DNA of 9,583 nt from an uncultured bacterium (GTDB lineage Bacteria > Bacteroidota > Bacteroidia > Sphingobacteriales > Sphingobacteriaceae). Shown piece by piece: positions 1-6,545 of this stretch (positions are counted from its first letter, which is position 1; every line of letters starts with the position of its first letter). The stretch covers positions 1 through 9,583 of the forward strand of contig CAJBVG010000211.1 of assembly GCA_903958995.1 (NCBI GenBank). Direction: 5' to 3'. The translations under genes and the position numbers were made by a program. The notes beneath the pieces are model-generated. The model had not been told where the DNA came from. It saw only the letters and a list, made by a program, of their open reading frames with translations, and ran no database searches.

Positions 1-16
1 GATAATATGTTAATGC

Positions 17-96
17 AATATGTTAATATGTTAATGGGATAATATGTTAATGCAGATTATAATTAACATATTATCCCATTAACATATTAACATATT
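17..96. repeat. perfect 35-bp inverted repeat at the end of the AMP nucleosidase gene
   Basis: Arms at 17-51 and 62-96 are exact reverse complements around a 10-base spacer at 52-61. The right arm covers the first two bases of the stop triplet at 95-97. The arms are built from the word TGTTAATA and its relatives, and the left arm recurs with one mismatch at 6626-6661 and 6744-6779. In the transcript the arms would form a long, A/U-rich hairpin directly after the stop codon. It could terminate transcription or protect the 3' end, although there is no separate U-tract after it. Bases 1-16 continue the same word family. The inverted repeat is seen directly; its function is inferred. Confidence 0.9.
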
Positions 97-865
97 AGAA
101 TTTAAGGTGTCTTACGGTTTGGCCGCCATTAATGAGTTGTTCAAGTGATTGAATACCGATGTTCAAATGTTTCTCTACGAACATTGAGCTTACTTTTTTA
201 TCGCTCTCGGTTGTTTTAACGCCTTCTGGGATCATTGGTTGATCGGAAACGAGTAATAAGGCTCCTGTAGGGATTTCGTTCTTAAAGCCCGTTACAAATA
301 TCGTTGCCGTTTCCATGTCAATTGCCATGGCTCTTACTTTTTGTAGATATTCTTTAAATTCTTCATCGTGCTCCCAAATTCTACGATTGGTGGTATAAAC
401 AGTGCCTGTCCAATAATCTTCACCATTATCACGAATAGTTGTAGAAATTGCTTTTTGAAGAGCGAAAGATGGCAATGCCGGAACTTCCGAAGGGAAATAA
501 TCGTTTGATGTTCCTTCACCTCGTATTGCTGCAATTGGTAATATCAAATCTCCAATTTCATTTTTCTTTTTTAATCCACCACATTTACCTAAAAACAAAA
601 CTGCTTTCGGCGAAATTGCACTTAACAAATCCATCACTGTTGCAGCCATTGCACTTCCCATTCCGAAATTCAAAATAGTAATACCATTGGCCGAAACCGA
701 TTGCATGGGTTTATCTTGTCCAATAATTGGTACATTATATTTCTCAGAAAATAAGGTTAAGTACCCTGAAAAATTAGTTAATAGAATATACTCTGTGAAG
801 TCTTTCAATTCCCTTCCAGTATACCTCGGTAACCAGTTCTCTACAATTTCTTCTTTCGTCTTCAT
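95..865 (-). CDS. amn: AMP nucleosidase, short Bacteroidota form
   Basis: Predicted to hydrolyse AMP to adenine and ribose 5-phosphate in the cytoplasm, a purine-salvage and AMP-pool reaction. The 256-residue protein has the nucleoside phosphorylase fold. A glycine-rich NFGMGSAMAA segment (66-75) suits phosphate binding. GKCGGLK follows at 93-99, DMETAT at 183-188 supplies the ribose-contacting Met-Glu pair, and SDQP at 207-210 has the likely catalytic Asp208. E. coli Amn has about 480 residues with an extra N-terminal domain; this one has only the catalytic domain, as is usual in Bacteroidota. The ATG at 863-865 gives a full-length N-terminus. The gene lies 69 bases downstream of clpX with no clear promoter between them, so it may be the last gene of a clpP-clpX-amn unit. 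A uridine phosphorylase-like specificity is the main alternative. Confidence 0.88.
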   Translation of the reverse strand: MKTKEEIVENWLPRYTGRELKDFTEYILLTNFSGYLTLFSEKYNVPIIGQDKPMQSVSANGITILNFGMGSAMAATVMDLLSAISPKAVLFLGKCGGLKKKNEIGDLILPIAAIRGEGTSNDYFPSEVPALPSFALQKAISTTIRDNGEDYWTGTVYTTNRRIWEHDEEFKEYLQKVRAMAIDMETATIFVTGFKNEIPTGALLLVSDQPMIPEGVKTTESDKKVSSMFVEKHLNIGIQSLEQLINGGQTVRHLKF

Positions 866-871
866 GGGTTA

Positions 872-936
872 ATATGCTAGTATGCTGATATGCTAATTCG
901 TTAGTTCGTAAATTCGTTAGTTCGATAATTCGAATT
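872..936. repeat. short-period repeats between clpX and amn
   Basis: At 872-894 the word ATATGCTA and close variants repeat every 8 to 9 bases. At 895-926 there are two copies of a 16-base unit beginning AATTCGTTAGTTCG, with 14 of 14 leading bases identical. The palindrome AATTCGAATT at 927-936 runs into the clpX stop codon. No promoter element or open frame is evident here, so the interval looks like slippage-prone spacer. Confidence 0.7.
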
Positions 937-2173
937 AGGCTACTTTTAGTTTACGCACTTCAGATTTTTCGAATTTCTGTTTCGCGTAAGCTAAGTCGAC
1001 ATTTAATTTTTTAACGGATTTATCAGATGGCATTTCGAACATTGCATCAATCATGATGGCTTCCATAATAGAACGTAATCCTCTTGCGCCTAATTTGTAT
1101 TCCATTGCACGATCAACAATAAATTCTAATACATCTTTTTCAATAGTTAATTCTATTTCTTCGTATTCAAATAGCTTTTGATATTGTTTTACGATAGAAT
1201 TTTTAGGCTCAGTTAAAATACTGATTAATGTCTCGCGATCTAATGGATTCAAATGAGTAAGCACTGGCATACGTCCAATTAATTCAGGAATTAAGCCAAA
1301 ACTTTTTAAATCCTGCGGACTAACGTATTTCAATAAGTTTTCTTGATCAACGCGTTCTGTTTTATTTTCGAAATGATAACCGATCGATTGAGTTTGAATT
1401 CTACGTGCAATTTTTTTATCGATACCATCAAATGCACCACCACTTATAAATAAAATATTTTGAGTGTTAATTGGTATCATTTTTTGATCAGGATGTTTTC
1501 TTCCACCTTGTGGGGGAACGTTAACAATTGTACCTTCTAAAATTTTAAGCAACGCTTGTTGAACACCTTCACCAGAAACATCACGAGTGATAGAAGGATT
1601 ATCGCTTTTACGAGCAATTTTATCAATCTCATCGATGTACACAATGCCACGTTCAGCTGCTGCCACATCATAATCGGCAGCTTGTAGTAAGCGAGTTAAA
1701 ATACTTTCCACATCCTCTCCTACGTAACCAGCTTCGGTTAAAACAGTAGCATCAACAATACAAAAAGGAACATGCAATATTTTAGCAATAGTTCTTGCTA
1801 ATAATGTTTTTCCTGTACCGGTTTCTCCTACAACAATGATGTTAGATTTTTCAATCTCTACTTCATCATCGCCTTTTTGTTGAGCAAGTCGTTTGTAGTG
1901 ATTATATACGGCAACAGAAAGTATTCGTTTTGCATCATCTTGACCAATTACATATTGATCAAGATGAATTTTTATATCAATTGGTTTTGCAAGATTTAAG
2001 CTAGAGCTTAACGTGTTTGCATTGCGTGCTGTTGCTTCTTCTGTTAAAATAGTATTCGCTTGTTGAATACATTTGTCACAAATATGCGCATCAATTCCAG
2101 CAATTAATACGAGTGTATCTTGCTTACTTGAGCCACAAAAAGAGCAACGGATTTCACGATTTTGTTTTGCCAT
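935..2173 (-). CDS. clpX: ATP-dependent Clp protease ATP-binding subunit ClpX
   Basis: AAA+ unfoldase that recognises tagged or misfolded proteins and threads them into ClpP. All diagnostic parts are visible in the 412 residues. The N-terminal zinc-binding domain has Cys10, Cys13, Cys32 and Cys35. Walker A GETGTGKT is at 116-123, pore-loop GYVG at 149-152 and Walker B IVYIDEID at 177-184. The RKH substrate loop is within GGRKH (223-227), and the sensor-2 segment GARGLRS is at 362-368. The ClpP-docking loop reads IGY at 264-266 rather than the IGF of E. coli. The start ATG lies 4 bases after the clpP stop, so the two are almost certainly cotranscribed and may be translationally coupled. Length is close to E. 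coli ClpX (424). Confidence 0.98.
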   Translation of the reverse strand: MAKQNREIRCSFCGSSKQDTLVLIAGIDAHICDKCIQQANTILTEEATARNANTLSSSLNLAKPIDIKIHLDQYVIGQDDAKRILSVAVYNHYKRLAQQKGDDEVEIEKSNIIVVGETGTGKTLLARTIAKILHVPFCIVDATVLTEAGYVGEDVESILTRLLQAADYDVAAAERGIVYIDEIDKIARKSDNPSITRDVSGEGVQQALLKILEGTIVNVPPQGGRKHPDQKMIPINTQNILFISGGAFDGIDKKIARRIQTQSIGYHFENKTERVDQENLLKYVSPQDLKSFGLIPELIGRMPVLTHLNPLDRETLISILTEPKNSIVKQYQKLFEYEEIELTIEKDVLEFIVDRAMEYKLGARGLRSIMEAIMIDAMFEMPSDKSVKKLNVDLAYAKQKFEKSEVRKLKVA

Positions 2174-2177
2174 TTTA

Positions 2178-2882
2178 TTATTTATCAGTTTTGGGTGCTG
2201 CAGCTAAAATCTCATCAATCATACCAAATTCTTTAGCTTCATGAGCAATCATCCAATAATCACGATCTGAACATTCCCAAACTTTTTCATAAGTCTGACC
2301 AGAATGTTTAGCAATGATATCGTATAGTTCTTTTTTCAATTTACCAATTTCGCGAGCGGTGATTTCGATATCTGATGCCTGGCCTTCTGCTCCACCTAAT
2401 GGTTGGTGAATCATAACACGTGAATGTGTTAATGCCGCACGTTTACCTTCCTGACCAGCACATAATAATACTGCAGCCATAGAAGCAGCCATACCAGTAC
2501 AAATTGTTGCTACATCTGGCGTAATAAATTGCATAGTATCATAAATACCTAAACCTGCATACACTGACCCCCCTGGAGAGTTGATGTAAATTTGAATATC
2601 CTTTTTAGCATCTGTTGATTGTAAAAACAACAATTGTGCTTGAATAATATTAGCTACACTATCATAAATAGCATCACCCATAAAAATGATACGATCCATC
2701 ATTAAACGTGAAAACACGTCCATTTGAGCCACATTTAATTGTCTTTCTTCGATAATATAAGGGGTAACATTACCCGGAACCATTCTATTTTCTACACGAG
2801 AGATGAAATTATCAACTTGAATACTATTGATTCTGTGATGCTTAACCGCATAATTGCGAAATTCTTTTTTATCTATTTTCAT
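2178..2882 (-). CDS. clpP: ATP-dependent Clp protease proteolytic subunit ClpP
   Basis: Serine peptidase that forms the barrel of the ClpXP protease. The catalytic triad is complete: Ser134 in GMAASMA, His159 in MIHQP and Asp208 in SDRDYW. The spacings of 25 and 49 residues equal those of E. coli (97, 122, 171). SPGGSVYAG at 102-110 is the oxyanion-side glycine strand. At 234 residues it is longer than mature E. coli ClpP because of about 40 extra N-terminal residues, which is common in Bacteroidota and may be a propeptide or axial extension. It is the first gene of the clpP-clpX pair, and a promoter fits just upstream at 2911-2940. The final residues (AAAPKTDK) overlap nothing. Confidence 0.98.
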   Translation of the reverse strand: MKIDKKEFRNYAVKHHRINSIQVDNFISRVENRMVPGNVTPYIIEERQLNVAQMDVFSRLMMDRIIFMGDAIYDSVANIIQAQLLFLQSTDAKKDIQIYINSPGGSVYAGLGIYDTMQFITPDVATICTGMAASMAAVLLCAGQEGKRAALTHSRVMIHQPLGGAEGQASDIEITAREIGKLKKELYDIIAKHSGQTYEKVWECSDRDYWMIAHEAKEFGMIDEILAAAPKTDK

Positions 2883-2910
2883 ATTGGTACTTTTTCATTT
2901 TATAACGTAG

Positions 2911-2940
2911 CAAATTAAGGTATTGTTTTGGATTTTACAA
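2911..2940 (-). promoter_or_regulatory. candidate Bacteroidota promoter of clpP-clpX
   Basis: On the minus strand TTG (2940-2938) is followed after exactly 19 bases by TTAATTTG (2918-2911). This fits the Bacteroidota pattern TTG-N19-TAnnTTTG with one mismatch in the -7 box. Transcription would start near 2905, leaving a leader of about 22 bases before the clpP ATG. The ATTGT/ACAAT inverted pair within the spacer might bind a regulator, but that is speculation. Confidence 0.5.
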
Positions 2941-3093
2941 TACTCGTAGTTCGTATCTCGTATTTCGTAGATGGTAATTGGTAACTGGTGAATAGTAACT
3001 GGTGAATGGTAATAAAAAAAGGAGCCTTATTTATAAAGACTCCTTAATATTTTAAATTTACCAGTTACTAGCTACCATTCACTAGCTACTAGA
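2941..3093. repeat. imperfect repeats flanking the tig terminator
   Basis: The 13-base word GTAACTGGTGAAT occurs at 2981-2993 and 2995-3007, a period of 14. GTGAATGGTA follows at 3002-3011. Their reverse complements lie on the other side of the terminator: ACCAGTTAC at 3060-3068 and TACCATTCAC at 3073-3082. At 2943-2970 the word TCGTA recurs in a different vocabulary. The 212-bp tig-clpP spacer thus holds repeats, one terminator and the clpP promoter, with no gene. Confidence 0.7.
3014..3045 (-). terminator. intrinsic terminator of tig
   Basis: Read on the minus strand, AAGGAG (3045-3040), one mismatch and CTT form the 5' arm. The 7-base loop is followed by the matching AAG and CTCCTT. A run of seven T (3020-3014) comes immediately after the stem. 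It lies 50 bases past the tig stop, which separates tig from clpP-clpX. Confidence 0.85.
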
Positions 3094-3094
3094 A

Positions 3095-4444
3095 TTACTT
3101 GATTTCTAGAAACTTATTATAATCAATTTCCTTCTCATCTAAATTGATGATGGTTTTTAAAAGATCGAATACTCTTTGGCTTCTAACTTCTTCGTATAAG
3201 CGATTTGCTTGTTCTCTATTTTGTAAGAAGTTCATTGCGTATTGTGCTAATTGCTCTTCCGATAATGGTTGAGGGCTATACATTTTGAACTGTGCATCGA
3301 TACGTTTTTTGGCTAATTCAACAACTTCTTCAGGGTTGATTTCCATTTTATTATCGGTGATGATTTTATTAGCGATTAAAGTCCATTTAAGGTTCTTTGC
3401 GAAATCATCATATTGTTCAGCAATTTGAACATCGTCCATGTTGTTTTCGTTGCTTGCTTTCAACCATCTTTTCAAGAATTCGTTTGGCAATTCTAAATCG
3501 AATTTCTTAACTCCATATTCGTAGATGTCTTGTTGAAGCTTACGATCAGCATTATCTTGCATAATGCCAATTAATTCTTCTTTCATTTTTTCGATAAATT
3601 CTGCTTCAGTACTTACTGAACCTTCACCATAAATTTTATCGAAAAATTCTTGATTCATATCTGCTTCTTCGATACGGTTTACATTCTTAACCGTTAAACG
3701 GAAATTCGACTGTAAATCCTTCGCTAAATCTTCGTCGATGTTTAACAAATGAGCGATACGATGAGCATCTTTCTTATAAGCTTTTTGTAAGTCAAGATCG
3801 ATAGTACTATCTTTCTTTAATCCTACTAAAGATTTCTTAATTTTTTCGTCTTCAACTAAGTCTAAACGAACAGATGCCGTGTTAGTAATACCACCCTCGA
3901 AGATTGAACCATCTGGTGATAATTGAGTTAACTCAGCGTATAACACATCATCAATTTCAGCAACTTCTGGGTTAGTCATTTTACCGTAGCTACGGCGAAT
4001 GTTTTTAAGGCGGCTTTGAAGAGTTTCCTCATCAATTCTAACCTTGTAATACGTTACTTTATCTTTTGCAGAAAATGATTCTTTCACTTCTGGTGCAAGT
4101 CCCATTTCGAATGAAAACTCAAACTCATCAGCAAAATCCCATTTCGGCTCGTAACTATCGTCGGTTTTTGGTAAAGGTTGGCCTAATACATTAAGATTTT
4201 GCTCAGTAATGTATTGGTTTAAAGAATCCGACAATAATTTATTGATTTCATCAACTAGGATGCTTTTACCGTATAATTTTTTAATGTGCGAAGCAGGCAC
4301 CATTCCTGGGCGGAAACCTGGCATACGAACTTTTTTACTTTGCTCTTTAATGGCTTTTTCTACTTGATCTAAATAATCAGCTGGTGCTAATTTAATTTTA
4401 ACAACCGCATTTAATTGATAAACGTTTTCTTTTGTGATATTCAT
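3095..4444 (-). CDS. tig: trigger factor (ribosome-associated chaperone)
   Basis: Binds the ribosome at the exit tunnel and shelters nascent chains. The N-terminal ribosome-binding domain carries the signature loop GFRPGMVP at residues 43-50, the same position as GFRKGKVP in E. coli. A middle region (about 145-245) corresponds to the FKBP-like domain but is diverged, as is usual in Bacteroidota, so prolyl isomerase activity is doubtful. The C-terminal half is a helical, charge-rich substrate cradle. The 449 residues compare with 432 in E. coli. The ATG at 4442-4444 follows an A/T-rich leader without a Shine-Dalgarno sequence. A -7 element sits about 53 bases upstream and an intrinsic terminator follows, so tig is probably its own transcript beside clpP-clpX, a neighbourhood also seen in E. 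coli. Confidence 0.96.
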   Translation of the reverse strand: MNITKENVYQLNAVVKIKLAPADYLDQVEKAIKEQSKKVRMPGFRPGMVPASHIKKLYGKSILVDEINKLLSDSLNQYITEQNLNVLGQPLPKTDDSYEPKWDFADEFEFSFEMGLAPEVKESFSAKDKVTYYKVRIDEETLQSRLKNIRRSYGKMTNPEVAEIDDVLYAELTQLSPDGSIFEGGITNTASVRLDLVEDEKIKKSLVGLKKDSTIDLDLQKAYKKDAHRIAHLLNIDEDLAKDLQSNFRLTVKNVNRIEEADMNQEFFDKIYGEGSVSTEAEFIEKMKEELIGIMQDNADRKLQQDIYEYGVKKFDLELPNEFLKRWLKASNENNMDDVQIAEQYDDFAKNLKWTLIANKIITDNKMEINPEEVVELAKKRIDAQFKMYSPQPLSEEQLAQYAMNFLQNREQANRLYEEVRSQRVFDLLKTIINLDEKEIDYNKFLEIK

Positions 4445-4481
4445 ATTAACCTATTTTTTAAACTAAAACGCTATATAATAT

Positions 4482-4495
4482 AGCCCATTTGGGCT
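4482..4495. promoter_or_regulatory. palindrome in the tig leader
   Basis: AGCCCA at 4482-4487 and TGGGCT at 4490-4495 are perfect reverse complements separated by TT. The palindrome begins one base downstream of the tig -7 element, so it lies at the probable transcription start. It would form either the first hairpin of the tig mRNA (5 bp with a four-base loop) or a protein-binding operator. Symmetry is seen directly; the role is inferred. Confidence 0.5.
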
Positions 4496-4496
4496 G

Positions 4497-4504
4497 CAAA
4501 GGTA
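4497..4504 (-). promoter_or_regulatory. -7 element of the tig promoter
   Basis: The minus strand reads TACCTTTG followed by C, an exact match to the Bacteroidota -7 box TAnnTTTG. I find no TTG at the expected -33 distance, so the assignment rests on the -7 box and its place between the tRNA-Leu terminator and tig. Confidence 0.6.
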
Positions 4505-4571
4505 GTGATTTTGAATGAAATTGTATATAGATGAATAAAATAGATGAAAAGTGCTTTTGGGAATGAAAAGT

Positions 4572-4670
4572 AGGGCTTTAGAATGAGTTCAACATTAACA
4601 TCGAACCCCAATCTCGTCTGAGGACGAGACCAGATCCTAATTCTGAAATAATGTAAAATGAAAAAGCCCT
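4572..4670 (-). other. 99-base multi-helix element resembling a degraded tRNA-Leu or an unknown structured RNA
   Basis: Read on the minus strand, the outer arms AGGGCTTT (4670-4663) and AAAGCCCT (4579-4572) are complementary. Between them lie three hairpins. CAGA-loop-TCTG (4645-4631) has the loop ATTAGGA, equal to a Leu(UAG) anticodon loop except at one base. A perfect 7-bp stem TCTCGTC/GACGAGA (4629-4612) has loop CTCA. A third stem GTTCGATG/TGTTGAAC (4606-4587) has loop TTAA and needs three G-U wobbles. It shares CCAGATCCTA and TCGAACCCC (plus-strand readings) with the neighbouring tRNA-Leu(UAG) in the same order, 29 rather than 23 bases apart, but has no D-arm. The 5' outer arm is also the 3' arm of the tRNA terminator. 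It may be a pseudo-tRNA, a repeat or a new RNA; no promoter of its own is visible. Confidence 0.4.
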
Positions 4671-4689
4671 GCGATGTGCAAGGCTTTTT
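4661..4689 (-). terminator. intrinsic terminator of tRNA-Leu(UAG)
   Basis: On the minus strand AAAAAGCCTTGC (4689-4678) pairs with GCAGGGCTTTTT (4672-4661) with a single mismatch and a 5-base loop, ending in five T. It begins four bases after the tRNA. The A-run on the other side means it could also work for plus-strand transcripts. Confidence 0.85.
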
Positions 4690-4692
4690 ATG

Positions 4693-4774
4693 TGCGGAAG
4701 AAGGGACTCGAACCCCCACGCCGTGAAGCGCCAGATCCTAAGTCTGGTGCGGCTACCAATTACGCCACTTCCGC
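4693..4774 (-). tRNA. tRNA-Leu, anticodon UAG
   Basis: On the minus strand the acceptor arms GCGGAAG and CTTCCGC are complementary and followed by discriminator A. The anticodon stem CCAGA/TCTGG encloses loop CTTAGGA, giving anticodon TAG, which reads CUN leucine codons. A long variable arm with a CGC/GCG stem and T-loop TTCGAGT complete a class II leucine tRNA of 82 bases. The 3' CCA is not encoded. A -7 element lies 48 bases upstream and a terminator immediately downstream, so it is an independent transcript. Confidence 0.95.
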
Positions 4775-4822
4775 GTACTCTAACTATTCAAAATCTTAGG
4801 AATCACTCATTGAATAGGATTG

Positions 4823-4830
4823 CAAAGGTA
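4823..4830 (-). promoter_or_regulatory. -7 element of the tRNA-Leu(UAG) promoter
   Basis: The minus strand reads TACCTTTG then CA, identical to the element before tig and an exact TAnnTTTG match. It lies 48 bases before the mature tRNA 5' end, which allows a precursor leader removed by RNase P. A -33 TTG is not obvious. Confidence 0.6.
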
Positions 4831-4874
4831 AAATTAATTAGAGAATTTGGGAAATATATTTTAGAATAGCTTAA

Positions 4875-5678
4875 CTATTTGATTTCAAGGAGATTTTTAA
4901 AATAATCCGCCGATTTCAATAGTCGTGAACCGTACCAGCTAAACATTTCTCCATCAACAAGCTGTACTTTAGCTAGAGGCCACATCATACCTAATTCTTC
5001 AATATGCTTTTCGTTAAATGGAAAGGGTTCTGATGATAAAAATAAGCGGTCTGGGTTCAGTTTGCTAATCTCATCGATTAGGATTGTTGGATAACGACTA
5101 CCTACTGTTTCAGGTAAATCTTGACAAATATTATAATAACCGATTTTTGTAAGCAAATGGTCAATAAACGTATGTGTACCAGCTAACATGGTTGGGTTTC
5201 TCCAAATAAAATAGGCAATACGTTCGTGGGTTGGTTTTAAATTTACCTCTAATTCTGCGAACGAAGATTTGATTCCGTCAATGATTTTTTGCGTTTTCTG
5301 TTGCTTTTGAAACAATTCTCCTAGCCTACTCATCATTTCATAAGCATCATCCAGTGTGTAAATATCACTAATCCAAACAGGAACTAGTTTAGCTAATTCA
5401 TCAATTTGAGCTTGTGTATTTTCTTCTTTATTGGCTATAATTAAGTCTGGCTTTAACGCTAGAATATTTTCGATAGATAGGTTTTTGGTTCCACCAACAT
5501 TGATTTTATCTTCCACCTTATCTTCTGGGTGAATACAAAACTTTGTAATGCCAACAATTTGTTCATCCAATCCAATATCAAACAAAAACTCCGTTTGTGA
5601 AGGAACTATAGAAACTATTCTGCTAGGGATATTTTCAAATTGAAAAGTATTTCCTAATTGATCGGTTGTGGTAATCAT
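4875..5678 (-). CDS. helical-backbone metal receptor, ABC substrate-binding-protein fold without a signal peptide
   Basis: A 267-residue member of the BtuF/FhuD-like periplasmic-binding superfamily (PF01497 type). The class III fold is recognisable from RIVSIVPSQTEFLFDIGL (20-37), VGGTKNLSIENILALKPDLII (61-81) and the C-terminal DGEMFSWYGSRLLKSADYF (242-260). Relatives bind cobalamin or Fe-siderophores for import. Unlike true transport receptors, this one starts directly at the mature domain: no signal peptide, lipobox or membrane segment is visible. It is therefore probably cytoplasmic. No permease or ATPase gene is nearby. The ATG at 5676-5678 shares one base with the stop of the upstream membrane protein, indicating translational coupling. 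Ligand unknown; it could sense or buffer a corrinoid or iron chelate. Such signal-less versions are, as far as I know, common in Bacteroidota. Confidence 0.75.
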   Translation of the reverse strand: MITTTDQLGNTFQFENIPSRIVSIVPSQTEFLFDIGLDEQIVGITKFCIHPEDKVEDKINVGGTKNLSIENILALKPDLIIANKEENTQAQIDELAKLVPVWISDIYTLDDAYEMMSRLGELFQKQQKTQKIIDGIKSSFAELEVNLKPTHERIAYFIWRNPTMLAGTHTFIDHLLTKIGYYNICQDLPETVGSRYPTILIDEISKLNPDRLFLSSEPFPFNEKHIEELGMMWPLAKVQLVDGEMFSWYGSRLLKSADYFKNLLEIK

Positions 5679-6541
5679 TATTTTGTAAGTTCAAAAGCAA
5701 TGTTACCTAATTCGAATTTTAATAAACGATTAGGGTACTTCGCCTCGAAGGTATACGTATTTTGCTTATTGTCATTTAGTTTAACCGTAACTGTCGCTAA
5801 ATCATTAGCCATCACTACAGAAACTTTAGCATGGTAAATTAAAAAGTTACCTGCGCCATCTGTTAATTGCGACTCTAACACATCTACATTAAATGCTGTA
5901 GAATCGTTTAATTTCAAGGCTCTCAAGCATACAGGCAATTGATCTTCAAAGAATACATCTTTTGGAAACACTTTGTCAGAAATTCCTTCTTTATCCTTAT
6001 ATGAATCATATTTTAACGTGATCACACTTTTTTGATTGAAGTATGATTTATGTGTTATCCCCCATTGGTGTTGAGTTGAACTGGTCATTTTGTGTAAAAC
6101 AAATGGGTTCATGCAAAGTGTAGACAATTGAGCTAAATAAGTTGTATCTGAACTTGCAATAGTTTTACGAATTGAAGTATTTAATACTTTATATAAATCT
6201 GGGCGAGCAGTGGTACTTGTTTTTACATTGAACTGATCGTTGAAGGTTTCCTTACGAGTTGCTATGGTAAACGAAACTGGGTTAGTTCCAGTAGTTGAAG
6301 TATAGGAAGATGTTTCTGTTCCAACAGAATCCCAATAGGCATTTTCTGCCCATGTTTTATTGAAATTTTGATGAATGGCATTAAAGTAAGTTTGGCGACT
6401 ATCAAACTCTTTTTTTGTTTTGCTTTTTGCAAATTGTATAGAAAACCAAATAGCGAACAACACGGCTATAACTCCTATTCCTGCAATAACTTTGGTTGAA
6501 TTATCAAGTACTCTCTTTGCTTTTTCGTTTCTATCAGTCAT
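5678..6541 (-). CDS. single-pass membrane protein of unknown function
   Basis: I do not recognise the family. The 287 residues start with a short charged segment, then one hydrophobic helix at about 18-38 (VIAGIGVIAVLFAIWFSIQF), then a lysine-rich stretch (39-45). The rest is a polar, Ser/Thr- and Asn-rich domain of roughly 240 residues that looks beta-rich, with strand-like segments near the C-terminus such as ATVTVKLND. There is no lipobox or cleavage site typical of a secreted protein, so the helix is probably a membrane anchor. Topology is uncertain because both flanks of the helix are basic. The stop codon overlaps the start of the metal-receptor gene by one base, and this is the first gene of the pair. 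A -7 element lies only four bases from the ATG. Confidence 0.75.
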   Translation of the reverse strand: MTDRNEKAKRVLDNSTKVIAGIGVIAVLFAIWFSIQFAKSKTKKEFDSRQTYFNAIHQNFNKTWAENAYWDSVGTETSSYTSTTGTNPVSFTIATRKETFNDQFNVKTSTTARPDLYKVLNTSIRKTIASSDTTYLAQLSTLCMNPFVLHKMTSSTQHQWGITHKSYFNQKSVITLKYDSYKDKEGISDKVFPKDVFFEDQLPVCLRALKLNDSTAFNVDVLESQLTDGAGNFLIYHAKVSVVMANDLATVTVKLNDNKQNTYTFEAKYPNRLLKFELGNIAFELTK

Positions 6542-6545
6542 GCGG

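Noticed and set aside
264..266. IGY instead of IGF in the ClpX docking loop (these are residue numbers of ClpX)
   Set aside because: Aromatic variants of this loop are tolerated in the family and, to my knowledge, usual in Bacteroidota, so it is not a defect.
448..872. Two plus-strand open frames inside the AMP nucleosidase gene, and one in hscB (7781-8002)
   Set aside because: All lie antisense within well-supported genes and have low-complexity products; they are shadows of the coding strand.
4572..4670. A second functional tRNA-Leu gene
   Set aside because: There is no D-arm, the outer stem and T-arm do not have tRNA geometry, and the variable arm is too long. I keep it only as a relic or unknown RNA.
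4471..4719. 82-codon open frame on the minus strand across the tRNA-Leu(UAG) terminator
   Set aside because: It starts inside the tRNA gene, crosses the terminator and the multi-helix element, and its product resembles no protein. It is a chance frame through RNA-coding and spacer DNA.
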